From contig CADCXA010000063.1 of NCBI GenBank assembly GCA_902806565.1, forward strand, positions 41,459 to 105,458: a stretch of DNA of 64,000 nt, in the 5' to 3' direction. This document shows positions 45,682 to 57,219 of the stretch, in pieces (position 1 is the first letter of the stretch; every line of letters begins with the position of its first letter). The translations under genes and the position numbers were made by a program. The stretch comes from Hypoxylon rubiginosum (Eukaryota > Ascomycota > Sordariomycetes > Xylariales > Hypoxylaceae). The notes under the pieces were generated by a model. That model worked only from the letters and a program-made list of their open reading frames with translations, was not told the DNA's origin and searched no databases.

Positions 45682-46584
45682 CTAGCTCGCTCCAATCCAC
45701 CATTTACCAAGGTCCGTCCAAGCACCCTTGGAATCGAGCATCTGCGCAGCCGGACTCACGAAATTATCATCCACGCCGGTAGACACGCCAAAGAAGCCGT
45801 ATTCGACAACCCAGCTCTGGGCCGGCTGGTCCAGCCACTTCGACACCTCCTTGGTGAACTCTACCACCTGGGCGCCGTCGCGGCTGGTACTCGCTATCTC
45901 GCCTATTATGACGGGAAGGTTGTAGGTCTTGTGCTTCTCGAAGAAGAAGCTCTCGGCGTTCCGGATCTCCTGGTCGCACGGGTTGCTCGGGAGGGTGTAG
46001 AAGTGTAGGTTGAGGTAGTCGGGCTTCTCCTCGTCTGCCAGCATCCCCATGAACGTCCGCAGCCACGCGGAGCCCTCGTCGGAGCTGGCGCAGCCCGGCC
46101 CCGCGAGCTTCGCGCCGTACTTCTGCCGCAGCGGGAGCATCTTCTGCCGCCAGCTGGCGACCGCGTCGGACGCTTGGATGCCGTTGCGCTCCGGCTCGTT
46201 GTAGAAGTGCACGATGGTGTTCTTCTGGCTCGACACCACGGAGATGAGGTTTTTCCAGTTGTCGCCCTCTAGGTGCTGGGGCGTGCGGACCATAGGCCGG
46301 TAAGGAAATTTCTTGGGCACCTCGTCTGGCCGCTTCGTCTCCCAGTTGGTGACCGACTTGATGACGCCTGATGAGCCCAGGGCAGTTGCCGCAGACAAAA
46401 GGCCGGGGATACTCTTGAGTTCACTCGTTAAACTCGTCTCCCAGAGAATAATGCGCTTTCCACTACTAGAGCCGCGCTCAGATATTGTATCGGATGTCTC
46501 GACCGGCATTGCCCGGCCAGGGCTTGCTAGAAAGACGCAAGCTGCAAGGCAGGCAATACGCCTAAAGTTTTGAAGCAATACCAT
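45682..46584 (-). CDS. Secreted GH128 beta-1,3-glucanase-like protein (Asl1-like)
   Basis: A 300-aa single-exon protein of the glycosyl-hydrolase catalytic core family (PF11790, GH128), a TIM-barrel enzyme that acts on beta-1,3-glucan, often of the fungus's own cell wall. Signal peptide about 1–25 (LAACVFLASPGRA). The acid/base Glu130 lies in HFYNEPE and the nucleophile Glu229 in VIIGEIAST. Other family blocks are LNLHFYT (191–197) and WVVEYGFFGV. Its length is normal for catalytic-core-only members. No GPI signal or serine-rich stalk follows. Confidence 0.92.
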   Translation of the reverse strand: MVLLQNFRRIACLAACVFLASPGRAMPVETSDTISERGSSSGKRIILWETSLTSELKSIPGLLSAATALGSSGVIKSVTNWETKRPDEVPKKFPYRPMVRTPQHLEGDNWKNLISVVSSQKNTIVHFYNEPERNGIQASDAVASWRQKMLPLRQKYGAKLAGPGCASSDEGSAWLRTFMGMLADEEKPDYLNLHFYTLPSNPCDQEIRNAESFFFEKHKTYNLPVIIGEIASTSRDGAQVVEFTKEVSKWLDQPAQSWVVEYGFFGVSTGVDDNFVSPAAQMLDSKGAWTDLGKWWIGAS

Positions 46585-48907
46585 TATATTAGTGGGCTAG
46601 GTATGATATGAAGTAAGGACGATAGAAAGATAAGTTTCCTAGATGATCTCCATCTGAACGGTGACCGAGATGGAAGGATATTCTCACGACTTTATTATCC
46701 TCGTCCGGACCCTGACGATCGCATCTCGATCTATAGCGTGTAGGCCCGGAATAGATCTTACTTAATGTACATCACAATAGTTTCCTGCTCAGATGCCCGA
46801 GTCTTTCAGCACATTTACATAGGCCATGACACCAGCCGTATGGAAGGAATTGGCCAGCTTGCAAGTAATCAACAGCCTCAAGCTCGGAATAAGTTGCTGA
46901 TTTAGACGAATTCTAAAAATATGTCTTGGTACCTGCTGATCCGCCCTGATTGTGACGTAGATGCAGATCCGCCTAGCGCTCCCGCAGCTGAGTGCGTTTG
47001 CGTTGGTGCAGATCCCCCACCATCTGGCACGAACGCGTGGGAAGCTGGAAAGGGAGCATCAAGTACCGTTCTTGTGAGACTTTGAATATTAATTATGGAA
47101 GTTGGATAATTTCTTACCCTATTACCCACTTGAATCTTCCAACAGTTTTTGAGACTTCTTACCCGACTGTCGCGTTGGTCGCCAAAGGAGAGCTGACCGA
47201 AGTTACAACACGCAGCCCCTCGTCGTTAGGATTTAGGAACGAAAGAGTCTTTGCAGATCGGAGTGACATCACTGTAGAAACGAGGCTGATTTCAGATAGA
47301 AATCAATTCTGTATCTACGACATAAGGGATCGGCAGTAGGATTTAGATTTCATTTGCGATTGTGGTATGTATTAGGATGAAGGATTAAACTTAACTAGAA
47401 CACTATCTGTCCACCCACGCGGGAGCAAGGATTTAAATGAGTTTTCGCTTATTTCATCGAGTTGATCTAGTAACACATAAGAGATAGCCAGCAACGTCAT
47501 ATTTCGCGTATTGCTATGCGTTTATTCGCCGGTAGTTAGGTTAGATCAAGGTACGGAATTGCTCACATCAGTGCTAGCCGTCATGAAACGAGGTAAGAAG
47601 CCTAGTGGACCCCAGTCAGCCTCCTTCGCGAGAAAGGGGTTAGGTTAACAAAGATTACTCTGTGGTCGACAACTAGTTGACAACAAACATATGACGTAAA
47701 ACCGAGGATTATTATGGCTTACATCTTCGATGCCATCTATCTCCGTCTTATCGTCGCCAACCAGCCGTAATAATCGCAGCAATAAGGCAAAGGATAAGCT
47801 GAAAAGAATGGATTCAGTGACTGATAGGTAATGTGCTCGAAACCTATTGCAAATTTCCGCGTGAGAGCCAGTCAATCATAATGAAACTAATCTCAAAGGT
47901 TTCCCATCTGCCTCTCCACCTCAAATGAGATTACTCTCATGTGTTGTAGGTATATACACTTATCCATATATTCATTTCACATTCTAACCAGGAGCTCAGG
48001 TATGAGTACTTAAGTGATATAATTGGGTTTATCAAGTCGAGAATCCTCTATCAACGATACTGGCCATTGAAAATGAAGAGATACCTGCTGTGTCTGGGGA
48101 TATGTCCTAGTTCCTGTGTCCCGAGGTTAGAGTCTTGGTTCCTTCGTCAACCTTAAGGGGAGAGTGCTCAGTGAACTAGAGCAGTGTTTAAGAATATTTT
48201 TACATACATAGTATAAGGGAATCTTAATGTATATAGCTTACACTTGCTTGATTCTAAGAAATGAATGAGACAGGCATAGTGAGGAGTTTTAGATGACAGG
48301 GCAATGTAAGCTAAGAAGGTAACAAGCTTTATCACAAGCATGCCCCCTATAGTTCGAGGGTCTGAATTACGATCCTGAGGTATTGGTTTTGTTCATATGG
48401 GCTGAAATAGATAGTCAACAGATTCATATGCGTCATGGGTGTCTTTATGGAGATCGATCCCAGGATGATGCGTATATGAAGCACCTAACAGCACCGCCAT
48501 CGTGCAACATGTATCGCTCAAGATATACGGTCGATGCTATATATCATACGGAATGGCGATATTCGCTTCCACCTAAGAGGACCTATCTATAGGCGACAGC
48601 CGGTTCTATTAACGCATGAGCTTTCTCGCTGCATACCCCCTTGCGAGAACCGAGCCGGGGAATCTACCTATCTAGGTACCTAGGGGAGAACAACCAGCAT
48701 TTGAGCGAAAGGTTACATGGAAATTGATTAAACAGAATTGCAATGCCTATCATATAAAGGTGCCCAATGCTGGACTCGAGTTCGTCCAATAGGCCGATTG
48801 TCGGCATCGGGAAAGGGTGAGTCATAAGGTAGCAAGGAGATTATAGGGCAGTATTGAAAGAAACAATTCCAATCTCATACTTATGCCACCAGCCATGTCC
48901 TGTGGAA
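46585..48907. other. 2.3-kb intergenic region, no gene seen
   Basis: ORFs of 115 codons (46992–47339) and fewer show no family signal. A TAGGTACCTAGG palindromic patch occurs near 48,672. No RNA gene is recognised before the tRNA at 48908. Confidence 0.5.
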
Positions 48908-48979
48908 AGCTTCATGGCGCAGTGGAAGCGCGCCGGGCTCATAACCCGGAGGTCCTCCGATCGAAACGGAGTGAAGCTA
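48908..48979 (+). tRNA. Initiator tRNA-Met (CAU)
   Basis: 72 nt, no intron. The acceptor AGCTTCA pairs with TGAAGCT, followed by discriminator A. The anticodon CAT is at 48940–48942, in a stem closed by three G-C pairs (CCGGG/CCCGG). The T-loop is ATCGAAA rather than TTCGANN. The A1:U72 pair, the GGG/CCC stem and the A54/A60 T-loop are the marks of eukaryotic initiator tRNA. A T-run follows at about 48,987. Confidence 0.93.
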
Positions 48980-49832
48980 GGATATGTATTTTTTCTTTGT
49001 GAAGTTTTTTCGTGCTTCCCTAATCCACGGCTTATTATCCCCACTGTACTATGGTGGAGTTCGCCATCTTCCCTCACCACATTTCCACTTTTATATCGGT
49101 CATACAATTTTCTAGGCTTCTTTTTTACTGTCCAGCAATAAAAAAGCCGAAGCTTGATCTACTACCAAATTCATAGTTCGATAGGTGTGAACCGTACTGG
49201 GATTGGGAGGTGGTCTTCTGCGGCTCTTTTCAGCTCGCCTCATCCCGCGAACCCACGATCATCGGCATTGCTAAATAAGGAAGTTTAGGTTTTAGGCAGA
49301 CTAATGCTAAAGGTTAAAGCTTTAGTTCTGGGACAAGGGGGTTGATTGGCTATCCTTTCTGTTGGGATAGGAAGCTTTAGCCTAGGCTAGGTGCATAGAT
49401 GTTCATTCGTAGCAAACGTTGAATCATGCTCTCCTCTTGACCACGTCAGCCTCGAGGAGATCGTTTCCTTCGACGATTCGCTCATAAACTTGCCAGCAAG
49501 GATGAGATAACCACCTTTGGTAGATGCTGACCTGAAGATACATACGAATATCAGCTTCTGCTGCAGTCATAAGCATTCCCTCTCACGCCACAGCTAGCTA
49601 TTCACGGAGCAAAGACATCGCGATGGAGAAATCATGTCGCATGCATACAAGATTTTAATATTTCAGCACAGCAAGCCTGACACGACCCAGGTGTCTTCGT
49701 CGTACACTAACTACCATTACATTATGCGTTTCCAGCCGAGCTCCGGAGGGCCCGGGCATAATACACGTTACACATTATACACAATATGCTCCCATCCGCC
49801 GCTGCCGTCTCCTTTTTTCCCCCGTCTTCATA
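48980..49832. other. Intergenic, no gene seen
   Basis: Between the tRNA and the 3' end of the zinc-finger gene. Only short unsupported ORFs. Confidence 0.5.
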
Positions 49833-51429
49833 TCAGCACGGATTCGTCTGAAACTGCCCTAGATCGTCCCACGATATGGGAAACTCGTGGGAGCCTAGCG
49901 CGTGCTGCTGTTGGTGCTGCTGCAGCTCTTCCTCCTCGACTAGGGTGCTCGCGAAGCTCCGCCAGTCGTCCGACGCCAGGTCCAGCGGCGGGAGCATGCC
50001 CGCGTCGTCGTTGCCGAAGAGCGGGAAGTCCAGTTGCATAGGCGACGTCGGTGTCGGCGCGAGCGGTGCCGGCGGTAGCGCCTTGTCGGTAGTCGTGTGG
50101 GGCGGCGGCGCGTATCTCTGCTGCTGCTGCGCGGACTGCATCATGGAGAAGCTTTGGTACGCGTCGAGCACTGGTTGCTGTTGTTGGTGCTGAAGGTGGT
50201 GGTGGTGGCTTGGTACTTGCGGGATAGTCAAGTTCAGATTCGGTACTTGAGAAGGGACGGTGCTGATGTGGCGGGAGTCCGCGGATGGCGCCCGTCTGCT
50301 TTGCCTGTTTATGCCGGGGAGGGCGGACGTGGATGCGGAGCGCCGCGGCATAGATGGCGTCCTAGGCTGGACAGATATGTGTTTAGATGTATTGATGGGT
50401 GATGTAGAACCCGGGGGCGATTGGGGTACCCCCTGAGTCACGGATGTCGATCGTGGTCGGAATATGACGTGGACGCAGGTATACGCCATTTCCACAATAC
50501 TCTCGGCGGACTCCTTGGTGCCGTCGAAGAATTCTAGGAGATCCTGGAGCTGCCCGGGATTCTCGTTTTCCACGAAACCCTGGGCTCGTCCTGTCGACTC
50601 GGGACTCCAGCTGAACATAGGCTGGTGGCCGTTAAACGTGCTCTGCTTCGCCGCTACCAGCGCTTTCCACGCCTCGTGGATTAGGTGTTGGTGTAGTAGG
50701 CCGTAGATGACGTTGGAGTGCATCCAATCGGCCTTGGTGCTCCCCGACTCGAAATGCGCGGCGACGTGGTCGATGTGCTTCTCGAACTTGCCGTGCATCG
50801 CGGCGCAAAAGCCGCATCCCCATGCCTTTCTCTTCCGAAGATGTTTCACGACGGTATCGGCATGGGGGCAGGTCTTACAGCCGTGGGCCGACTTGTGGTG
50901 TTGATTCATCGTGTTCGCCCCCCAGAAGCTTTGGTTACAGTTAGGGCAGGGGTATTTTCGCGATCGCTCGTGGAATTCCTCCTCGTGTCGCTTCCAGTCG
51001 AACTTCCTCTTGAATGTCTTATCGCAGGATGTGCACCAAAATTTTGCATCGGTGGCTGGGGCCGTCGTCGACGATATGGAGCTTCGAGCCGAGGCCGAGG
51101 AAAATACGCTGTCGCGACTTGAGCAGCTGGATCTCGAGGACGAGACGGACGATCGCTGTCCGTGGGGTTGACTATAAGGAGGAGAAGGATTGATGTCTCT
51201 GTAGCTGAAATTGGGGATGGCTTGGGCTATTGCTACGAGTTAACTTCTAGAACATACACACGCGTCCTATGCGAGAGCGTCCCATACCTTCTGCTATCAT
51301 GGCTTGCTGTCGCTGCTGTTGTGAATCCTCCTCCAACAAAGCAAGTAAAGCATCACGACTGAGACCGGATTGCTTGAGAGCTTCGAGATGCTCTCGCGCC
51401 TGTGCTAGCACCCTCGATGGATGATCCAT
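49833..51429 (-). CDS. C2H2 zinc-finger protein, putative transcription factor
   Basis: Two exons: 51429–51288 and 51226–49833, joined across a 61-bp intron (GTATGG...TAG), giving 511 aa. The ATG in the long second exon at 50909 is only residue 154; starting there would cut off the first finger. The N-terminus (about 1–47) is a glutamine-rich helix. A Ser-rich linker precedes a C2H2 finger at 112–133 (Cys112, Cys115, His128, His133), then a second CPNC...H and a CKTC...H pair (about 141–175) and a CGFC...H..H segment. The C-terminal half is disordered, rich in Pro, Gln and His (HHHHLQHQQQQ), with acidic ends, as in activators. Targets are unknown. Confidence 0.85.
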
Positions 51430-53833
51430 TGGACTGGTTCTAAATGCAATTGGCGATGTGCAATGCGAGTGAGGGTTACGATAGAAGTCGGTATCGCGAA
51501 TGAATAAGCGATGAAGACTAGATCAGAAAAGAAGGATGGTGTAGAACCTTGGAACAGCAGAAGCGAAGATTTACGATGGGAAGGCCGAAGGTCGTACCCG
51601 CGTGTATTCGGCTACCGTTCTGTGATATAGTACCTACCCCCCAACACCTGGGCACGAAGCACCCCTGGTCGCTCCGTCATATTCATAGGCCGCGTCCCGA
51701 CCATCGTCCCCATCCTGGCTGCTCATTGGGGGGAGACGTACAGCCATCGTCCATCGGTCGAATGAGCCTCGCTATCCCCCGGGCATTTTTGGCAGAGCGT
51801 GTGCAGCTACGAGGAAAGGGACTGGAGGCCATTCGATGGTCGGATCAACCTGAAACGAGTCGATGCCAGCCATGCCAGCCATGCGCCTCCTCATTGTTTC
51901 GAAACACGCGCGATGGTGGGATGAAGCCACCAATAGGAGGCAAAACTTGGAGCGAGGACAAGCGAACGGCCAGGACTGGATCAAGCCGGATCAGCCGTGG
52001 ACCCATTGACGATCCACGATCAGCCTACCATAGTACCTAGGCACTGGCTAGGTACCTGACTATGCTAGGCCTTTCTCCCTTGGCGAGGGTCCATGCAGAA
52101 AATCTGTTTCAAGATTGCCGGGCTCAAAGCAAATGCACCTGTGATTGGCGCGTAGTTTGGCTCATCCTCGTTAGGATCCCGAATTCGTCACAATGAATCT
52201 CTGTTAAGAAGCGTCTTTTCTCGAGATCATCAACGCCCTTTTCCTAATCGACATTTCCCCATGAATTTTCGCCTCTTGAGATCCTAATTAGATTCCTAAT
52301 CATAAGAGAAGACGCGAGGGAACGATAGGTATTCCTGCAGGCTGTTGACGCTAGTGATCATATCTTGGTAGGTTACTTCGTAGGTACGTGATAGATCCGC
52401 TGTCGATCCGCAAGCCAACACTCATGTGGTAAGGGTTCCCGTCATTCTGGGCCTAGCACATTTTATGGTCCACTTGGGAGCTGAACTTGGCGCTGTCGTC
52501 AATCTGATAGACCCCTATCACCCCTATCACTCCTATCTGCCTGGCTTCGCTGACGTTGCCAAACGACTGAACACGTACTTTACCTACTATTCAGCTATTG
52601 TCATGCCACACGCTACAAACGAGGCTTTAAATATTTGGCTGTATCTGGGGTAGCCAACTATTATTGGCAACATTCTGACCTCAGACCATCCCATATTTAG
52701 ACTGTTTCTCCGCTCGCCTTAAGATAAAACAAAACTTGAGGTAGGCTTATAGCAAAAGTAGCTGTATGGTGATTGATTTCGAATTACGACAGCGTTCGTG
52801 ATACCTAGGACACGTACGACTGAAACGCTGAAACGCATTGATGCGTCGACTCAATCTTGGATATTTAATTAACGAAGGCATCACTCTTAGACGATTAAAA
52901 TAGCAGCAAAACACTCAATTGCTTTAGGTCTGCCACCTCTCAGCTTCTCATTACTAGGTGGGCAATGGGTACCTAAGATAGCTTCATTAACCTCACCAAA
53001 CTCTTATAATGGAATCATTCGCTTCCCTCTTTTTGCGCCACCATAAACAACCACGACTATGCTTGATGAGGTATCTGCACTATAGCTCGAAGATCGCTTT
53101 CTCATCTGGCATTCACTACCAGTTCATTAAGTAATATTGTTCTCCCATAATTTCCTTATCAGCCTGAGACTGGGAGCATTAGGTATCGCAGAGGCAGATA
53201 TAGAGTTGCCTAATATAAGACACCGTTAACAAGTAGTTTAGGCCCACAAACGTCTCAGGCACTTGTTAAATGATGGACAACATCTAGCAGACCGAACCCT
53301 TTAAAGAATAATGGAATAAAAGTTAAATACCTGAATATTATAGTCTCAAATAACCAGTACCTGCCTCTTAATAAGCCGCAAAAATCACTTTAGAGAGGCG
53401 CCTTTTTGGTATCATTGTCTATCTTTGTCTTCCTAGGAGAGCAACGACGACGCTTCCTAAGGATACCTAGGTGGTCAACTTTAGAAATGGTTGGATGGGT
53501 GGATGCCTGTAGACCTACCTAGGTCAAAATGACATTTCTTCTACCACACCTACCATTGGTGTAGTACTTAAGGATGTCATTACTCAAGAGGAGGCTCTTA
53601 CACTTCAAGGACTACATTCACGCATTTTGTCACTCTACCTACCTACATTACTTGTACCTTCGACTTCTCGATCTCAATTTTTACTCCTGAATCTATGGTA
53701 GGCGTGTTAGTGGTAAGTTTCCATGATTACCTACGTATGCTTCCACCTTAGTCTTGTAGCAAATATTCCAATTGCCTTCGCCCTGGGCCTTTAGAGACTT
53801 CCCAGGCAACTGACGTGAAGCCGCTAAGCAGCC
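51430..53833. other. 2.4-kb intergenic region, no gene seen
   Basis: Promoter side of both flanking genes. Contains a short CCCCTATCA/CCTATCA repeat near 52,510–52,540 and several CCTAGGTACC-type palindromes (about 52,028, 53,466 and 53,516). No ORF has a recognisable product. Confidence 0.5.
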
Positions 53834-54746
53834 ATGGACAAAGAACGAGTCAAGATTCATTGGGTCTCTAATCAGCTCACTGTTACTCTTGACCCGAATA
53901 AACCAGTCCCGTGGGAGCATATCGTTGAAAAGATGCACCGGTTTCTACGAGAAGATTATAAATTCCCTAGTCAGCCGCGCTCAGTAGCACAGCCGACAGA
54001 ACAGCCAGCGACTTTGACCCGGCCGGATAACCTTAATACCAACTCACCTATCCTGACGCTGTCTGATTCGAGAAAGCGGTCGTCATGCCCGCTGTTATCG
54101 CTTCCTCTAGAATTATTCTTCGAGATTTTTGATCCATTGACGGAGCCGCGCGAGGTTAACATTTTGCTCGGATTGCCTTCAACTATGTGGATAAACTCTC
54201 TATATTTTCTGGTGAAAGTCTTCTGGGAAGATTCCCATCCACGGAAGTTGATGAACCTCTTCCACGTTTCGAAGGCGTTCCGAGAAGTAGCGGTCTCGTA
54301 TTACGGGGAGCCTGGCAAATTTTCGCCTCTGTTTAACCCTAGACGAGATAAGCTTGTTCTGAGATCCTCTTCGGTGGTGGATCGCTATCGCGTGCTAGCT
54401 ATCGTTGCGTCAAACCAACCGTGCCACGCATCGTTTCTTGCAGCTCATCCGCCACCTTAAGATAGATGTTGACTATCGCCCTTTTTATGACGATTTTGGA
54501 TGGCGTTCCCTTTTCCGCTGCTTGAATGCCTCTCTGCCTAGCCTAGAGATCCCTGTGCAGCGTTATATCCATTTCCGCTATTGCAACACCGCTCTGAGGG
54601 ATATGCATCCAACCCATTTGACTTACGAGTACTTATTTGACGGCCTCTACAAGGTATTCAGTGTGCAAATCTCTGGCACCCCTCGCGTATTCCCACAGCT
54701 AGAAAGCCTCAAGGTGTTTAAAGTAGAGTCCGAGTGTATGAAGTAG
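53834..54746 (+). CDS. F-box-like protein of unknown target
   Basis: A proposed two-exon gene, 53834–54391 and 54444–54746, giving 286 aa. The block LLSLPLELFFEIFDPLT (about 95–111) with LMNLFHVSKAFREVAVSYYG downstream matches the fungal F-box pattern (LP.E....I...L....C...R), which docks on Skp1 in SCF ubiquitin ligases. The C-terminal half (LIRHLKIDVDYRP...) fits proteins of this type. The acceptor CAG at 54441–54443 is clear. The donor is uncertain (GTGCTA at 54392, or GTGGTG at 54374), and neither is a strong site, so the gene could instead be frameshifted. Confidence 0.6.
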
Positions 54747-55147
54747 AGGTAACTACGTATGATACCTTAGGCTCTATTCAGTCGGGTATAAGATGATAAG
54801 TGGGACGCAAGACAAGAGCAGCACCAGCCTGGATCCTTACTTGGCTTTGCTGATGGCTAAAGGACTAGAGTTATGAGCAGATGTGTAAAGAATTCTGAAA
54901 GGGAAGAGGAGGTACCATCCCGTTTCCTTAGAGCTATAGGTTGAGTTCACCGTAAAGAATACGATAACTGTACTAACACAACAGCAAATTATGTAAACAT
55001 TAGAAACCTAGGCGAAATTTACAAAGCCTCGCATTTGCCGAGTTCCGTTCCACGGTCTCCAAGAACGAAATATCTGGATTCGAGCAAATATATTTCCGTT
55101 AGACTCCAGCTAGAATTCATCGATTCATAAGACTAACTGAATTAGAC
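54747..55147. other. Intergenic, convergent 3' ends
   Basis: Between the F-box-like gene and the isocyanide synthase gene. Nothing coding is seen. Confidence 0.5.
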
Positions 55148-57219
55148 CTATTCAAAATGTATTTTCCAAATCTCTCGATTCCAGGCTGCCGAATGATCGC
55201 TCCATTGATGCAAGGTAGTTACAGTATTATTGCACACGAGTAAGTCGCCCTTCTCCCAGGTATGGTAGTAGGCGATACGACGATCGTGCCGTAAACTCTT
55301 CGGCACATTGCAAGGTAGACAGTTGGTTGCAGGATGATTGACGACTAGAGGCAAACTACGGGTAATAGTTGAGGATGAGGAAATAGCCCCTGTTAAGGGG
55401 TGGAGAGAGGGGAGGCTTAAATGTGCTGAGAGATGCTTCAAAAGAAGCGCCGATGAGGAGAATAGGGCGGGTTTGGTGTCTTTGGGTGATTCTATCATCG
55501 CCGCGAAGAATTGAAACCTAGGTCGGCTGCGGATTAGTGCCTTGAGCTTAGAATAGAATAATAGGGATGGGTGAAATAGACAGCTAACCTTGGCGGCATG
55601 GAAAACGACGTTTCACTCTCATCCTCAGTCACCGAGAGGAAATTGGTCACTCGATGGGTATCTGCACCGCGAACGTTTAGATCAGGCATGCCGAACTCCC
55701 ACGGCGTCGGCACGCCAAACTCGTGGGCCTTGGCCACCAGCAAATCCCGATTTCGCGTCCGCGCAAAGCCGCGCAATACGATAGGAGAATTGAGCTGCGA
55801 CAAGGCGCGTACCTTGGCTGCGTCGACATCCCTTACGGACAAGGAGTTCCGACCCGCTGCCGGCCGGATCACGAGCCCTGTTGGGTACACAGGTTCGCAG
55901 GTGATACCGCCCTTTTCGCTAGCCCAAGAAAGCAAGGCGCTTCTCTCACGAAAGTAACTTGGGCGACCTTGCTCGCATACGAGTTCAAACTCTTCGTTGG
56001 TGTCGAACTGGGACCGGTGGCCCGTGATGACGGTGCCGTCCAATCGAAACGCGATGCTGCAGTGCCAAGGCGTCGTAAACGATGTGTCTGTTGGTAGCAG
56101 GTTGATGGAGAGCTTGTTTTCACCCGTCGAGGGATGAATGGAAAGCCTCAATCGGTCGGGAAATCTTTGTCGTACTGCTCGAGCGAATGCCTGGGTGACG
56201 ACTATCAGCACTGCCGCGTCGCTGACTATCCGGTACGAGCTGGACGGACGAGGGACAAAGAACTTACATCGCCTCTTGTGAGCATCTGCTTGGCGATATA
56301 CTCTACTCCCTTTTTGTACTTCGACTTGCTGCGCCCCTCGCCTATGGGATACACATTCTGTAGGTCGGTCTCTAGGAACTTGATATATCCTCTGTATGTC
56401 AAGCATGTATCTTCATCCTCTGATATCCTGAGTGAAACATTGTATCCTGGTTTACTAAACTGTTGCAATAAAGCATGGCGGAAATTCGTTGCATTTGCCA
56501 CATCTAGAGATAGTTAGGCTTAGCATCTAGAAATAGGGGGTGGCGCAGTATCAAAAGGGGTTATGTAGCAACTTTGAATACATCTCGGAAGATATGTTGA
56601 CCATTACTTACATCTGATCTCGTCCAACTCATCTGGTACATCGACGTGTACTATGTCCTTCAGTCGACAGAATTCAATATGACGAAAGTCCTTTCTTGCT
56701 CGCAATGCTCGGAGGGCTTCGCCGTACGCCCAGACATCCCTGTCCGGAACTCCCAGGAGATCTTCTTTCGAGTTAATAGAAAGATAGGCGGCAGGTCGAG
56801 GATCAAGTACCGTTGTAAACGAGCCCATCAGACACAATCATCAACCTTGCGCCTGGCGTGTAAATATCTCCTATCGCAGCACATAGTCCATTGAGATGTG
56901 CAAGCGCAAATTCCTCGGCCTTGTCGGGGAGACGGCCAAAGACCTTCGCGGTATTGTTCGGGGACTTGAAAGGGAACGCCGGAAGGCACATAAGTATGCT
57001 CTCCTTAGCTGCGACCTTAGAATGGATATGGGCCAGAAAATTGGTTCCGTCCTTGGTCCCCGCTAGGAATGTATCTTTTGCAAGCTTATACCGTGAGATG
57101 ATGCTTAGTATTTGTGATGAAATTTCTAGGTGAGAAGGTTCCAGTGTCTCTAGATTCCCAGCCGGAGAGCTTGGAGATGCCGAGACATCAGTAACTTCGA
57201 GCTTCAACGCGGACGGCAT
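55148..57219 (-). CDS. Isocyanide synthase (Dit1/PvcA) fused to a TauD/TfdA dioxygenase-like domain
   Basis: A five-exon model: 57219–56811, 56764–56612, 56503–56268, 56190–55589 and 55517–55148, with introns of 46, 108, 77 and 71 bp, all GT...AG, giving 589 aa. The N-terminal domain (about 75–375) is the DIT1_PvcA family (PF05141), whose members turn the amino group of an amino acid into an isonitrile using ribulose-5-phosphate. Visible blocks are LPAFPFKSPN, VFGRLPDKAEE, IVSDGLVYNEDLLGV, YGEALR and PWHCSIAF. The C-terminal part (about 390–589) is a TauD/TfdA-type Fe(II)/2-oxoglutarate oxygenase fold: SPIVLRGF, FQFF..MIESPKDT, FSSS, HTWEKGDLLV, then LH and WNREIWKIHF. Fungal isocyanide synthases are often fused this way. 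Where the HxD iron-binding motif is expected (between TNFLS at about 448 and MPPRF at 464) only about 15 residues without HxD are found. No obvious cluster partners lie next to it. Confidence 0.88.

Noticed and set aside
46992..47339. 115-codon ORF in the 46.6–48.9 kb gap
   Set aside because: No family signal, no splice or promoter context, and an antisense ORF overlaps it. Probably chance.
50097..50402. Plus-strand ORFs across the zinc-finger gene
   Set aside because: Antisense of the Gln/His/Pro-rich tail. The minus-strand frame carries the zinc ligands and a consistent splice.
52426..52653. 75-codon ORF with PYHPYHSYLPG
   Set aside because: Generated by a short CCTATCA repeat. No recognisable product.
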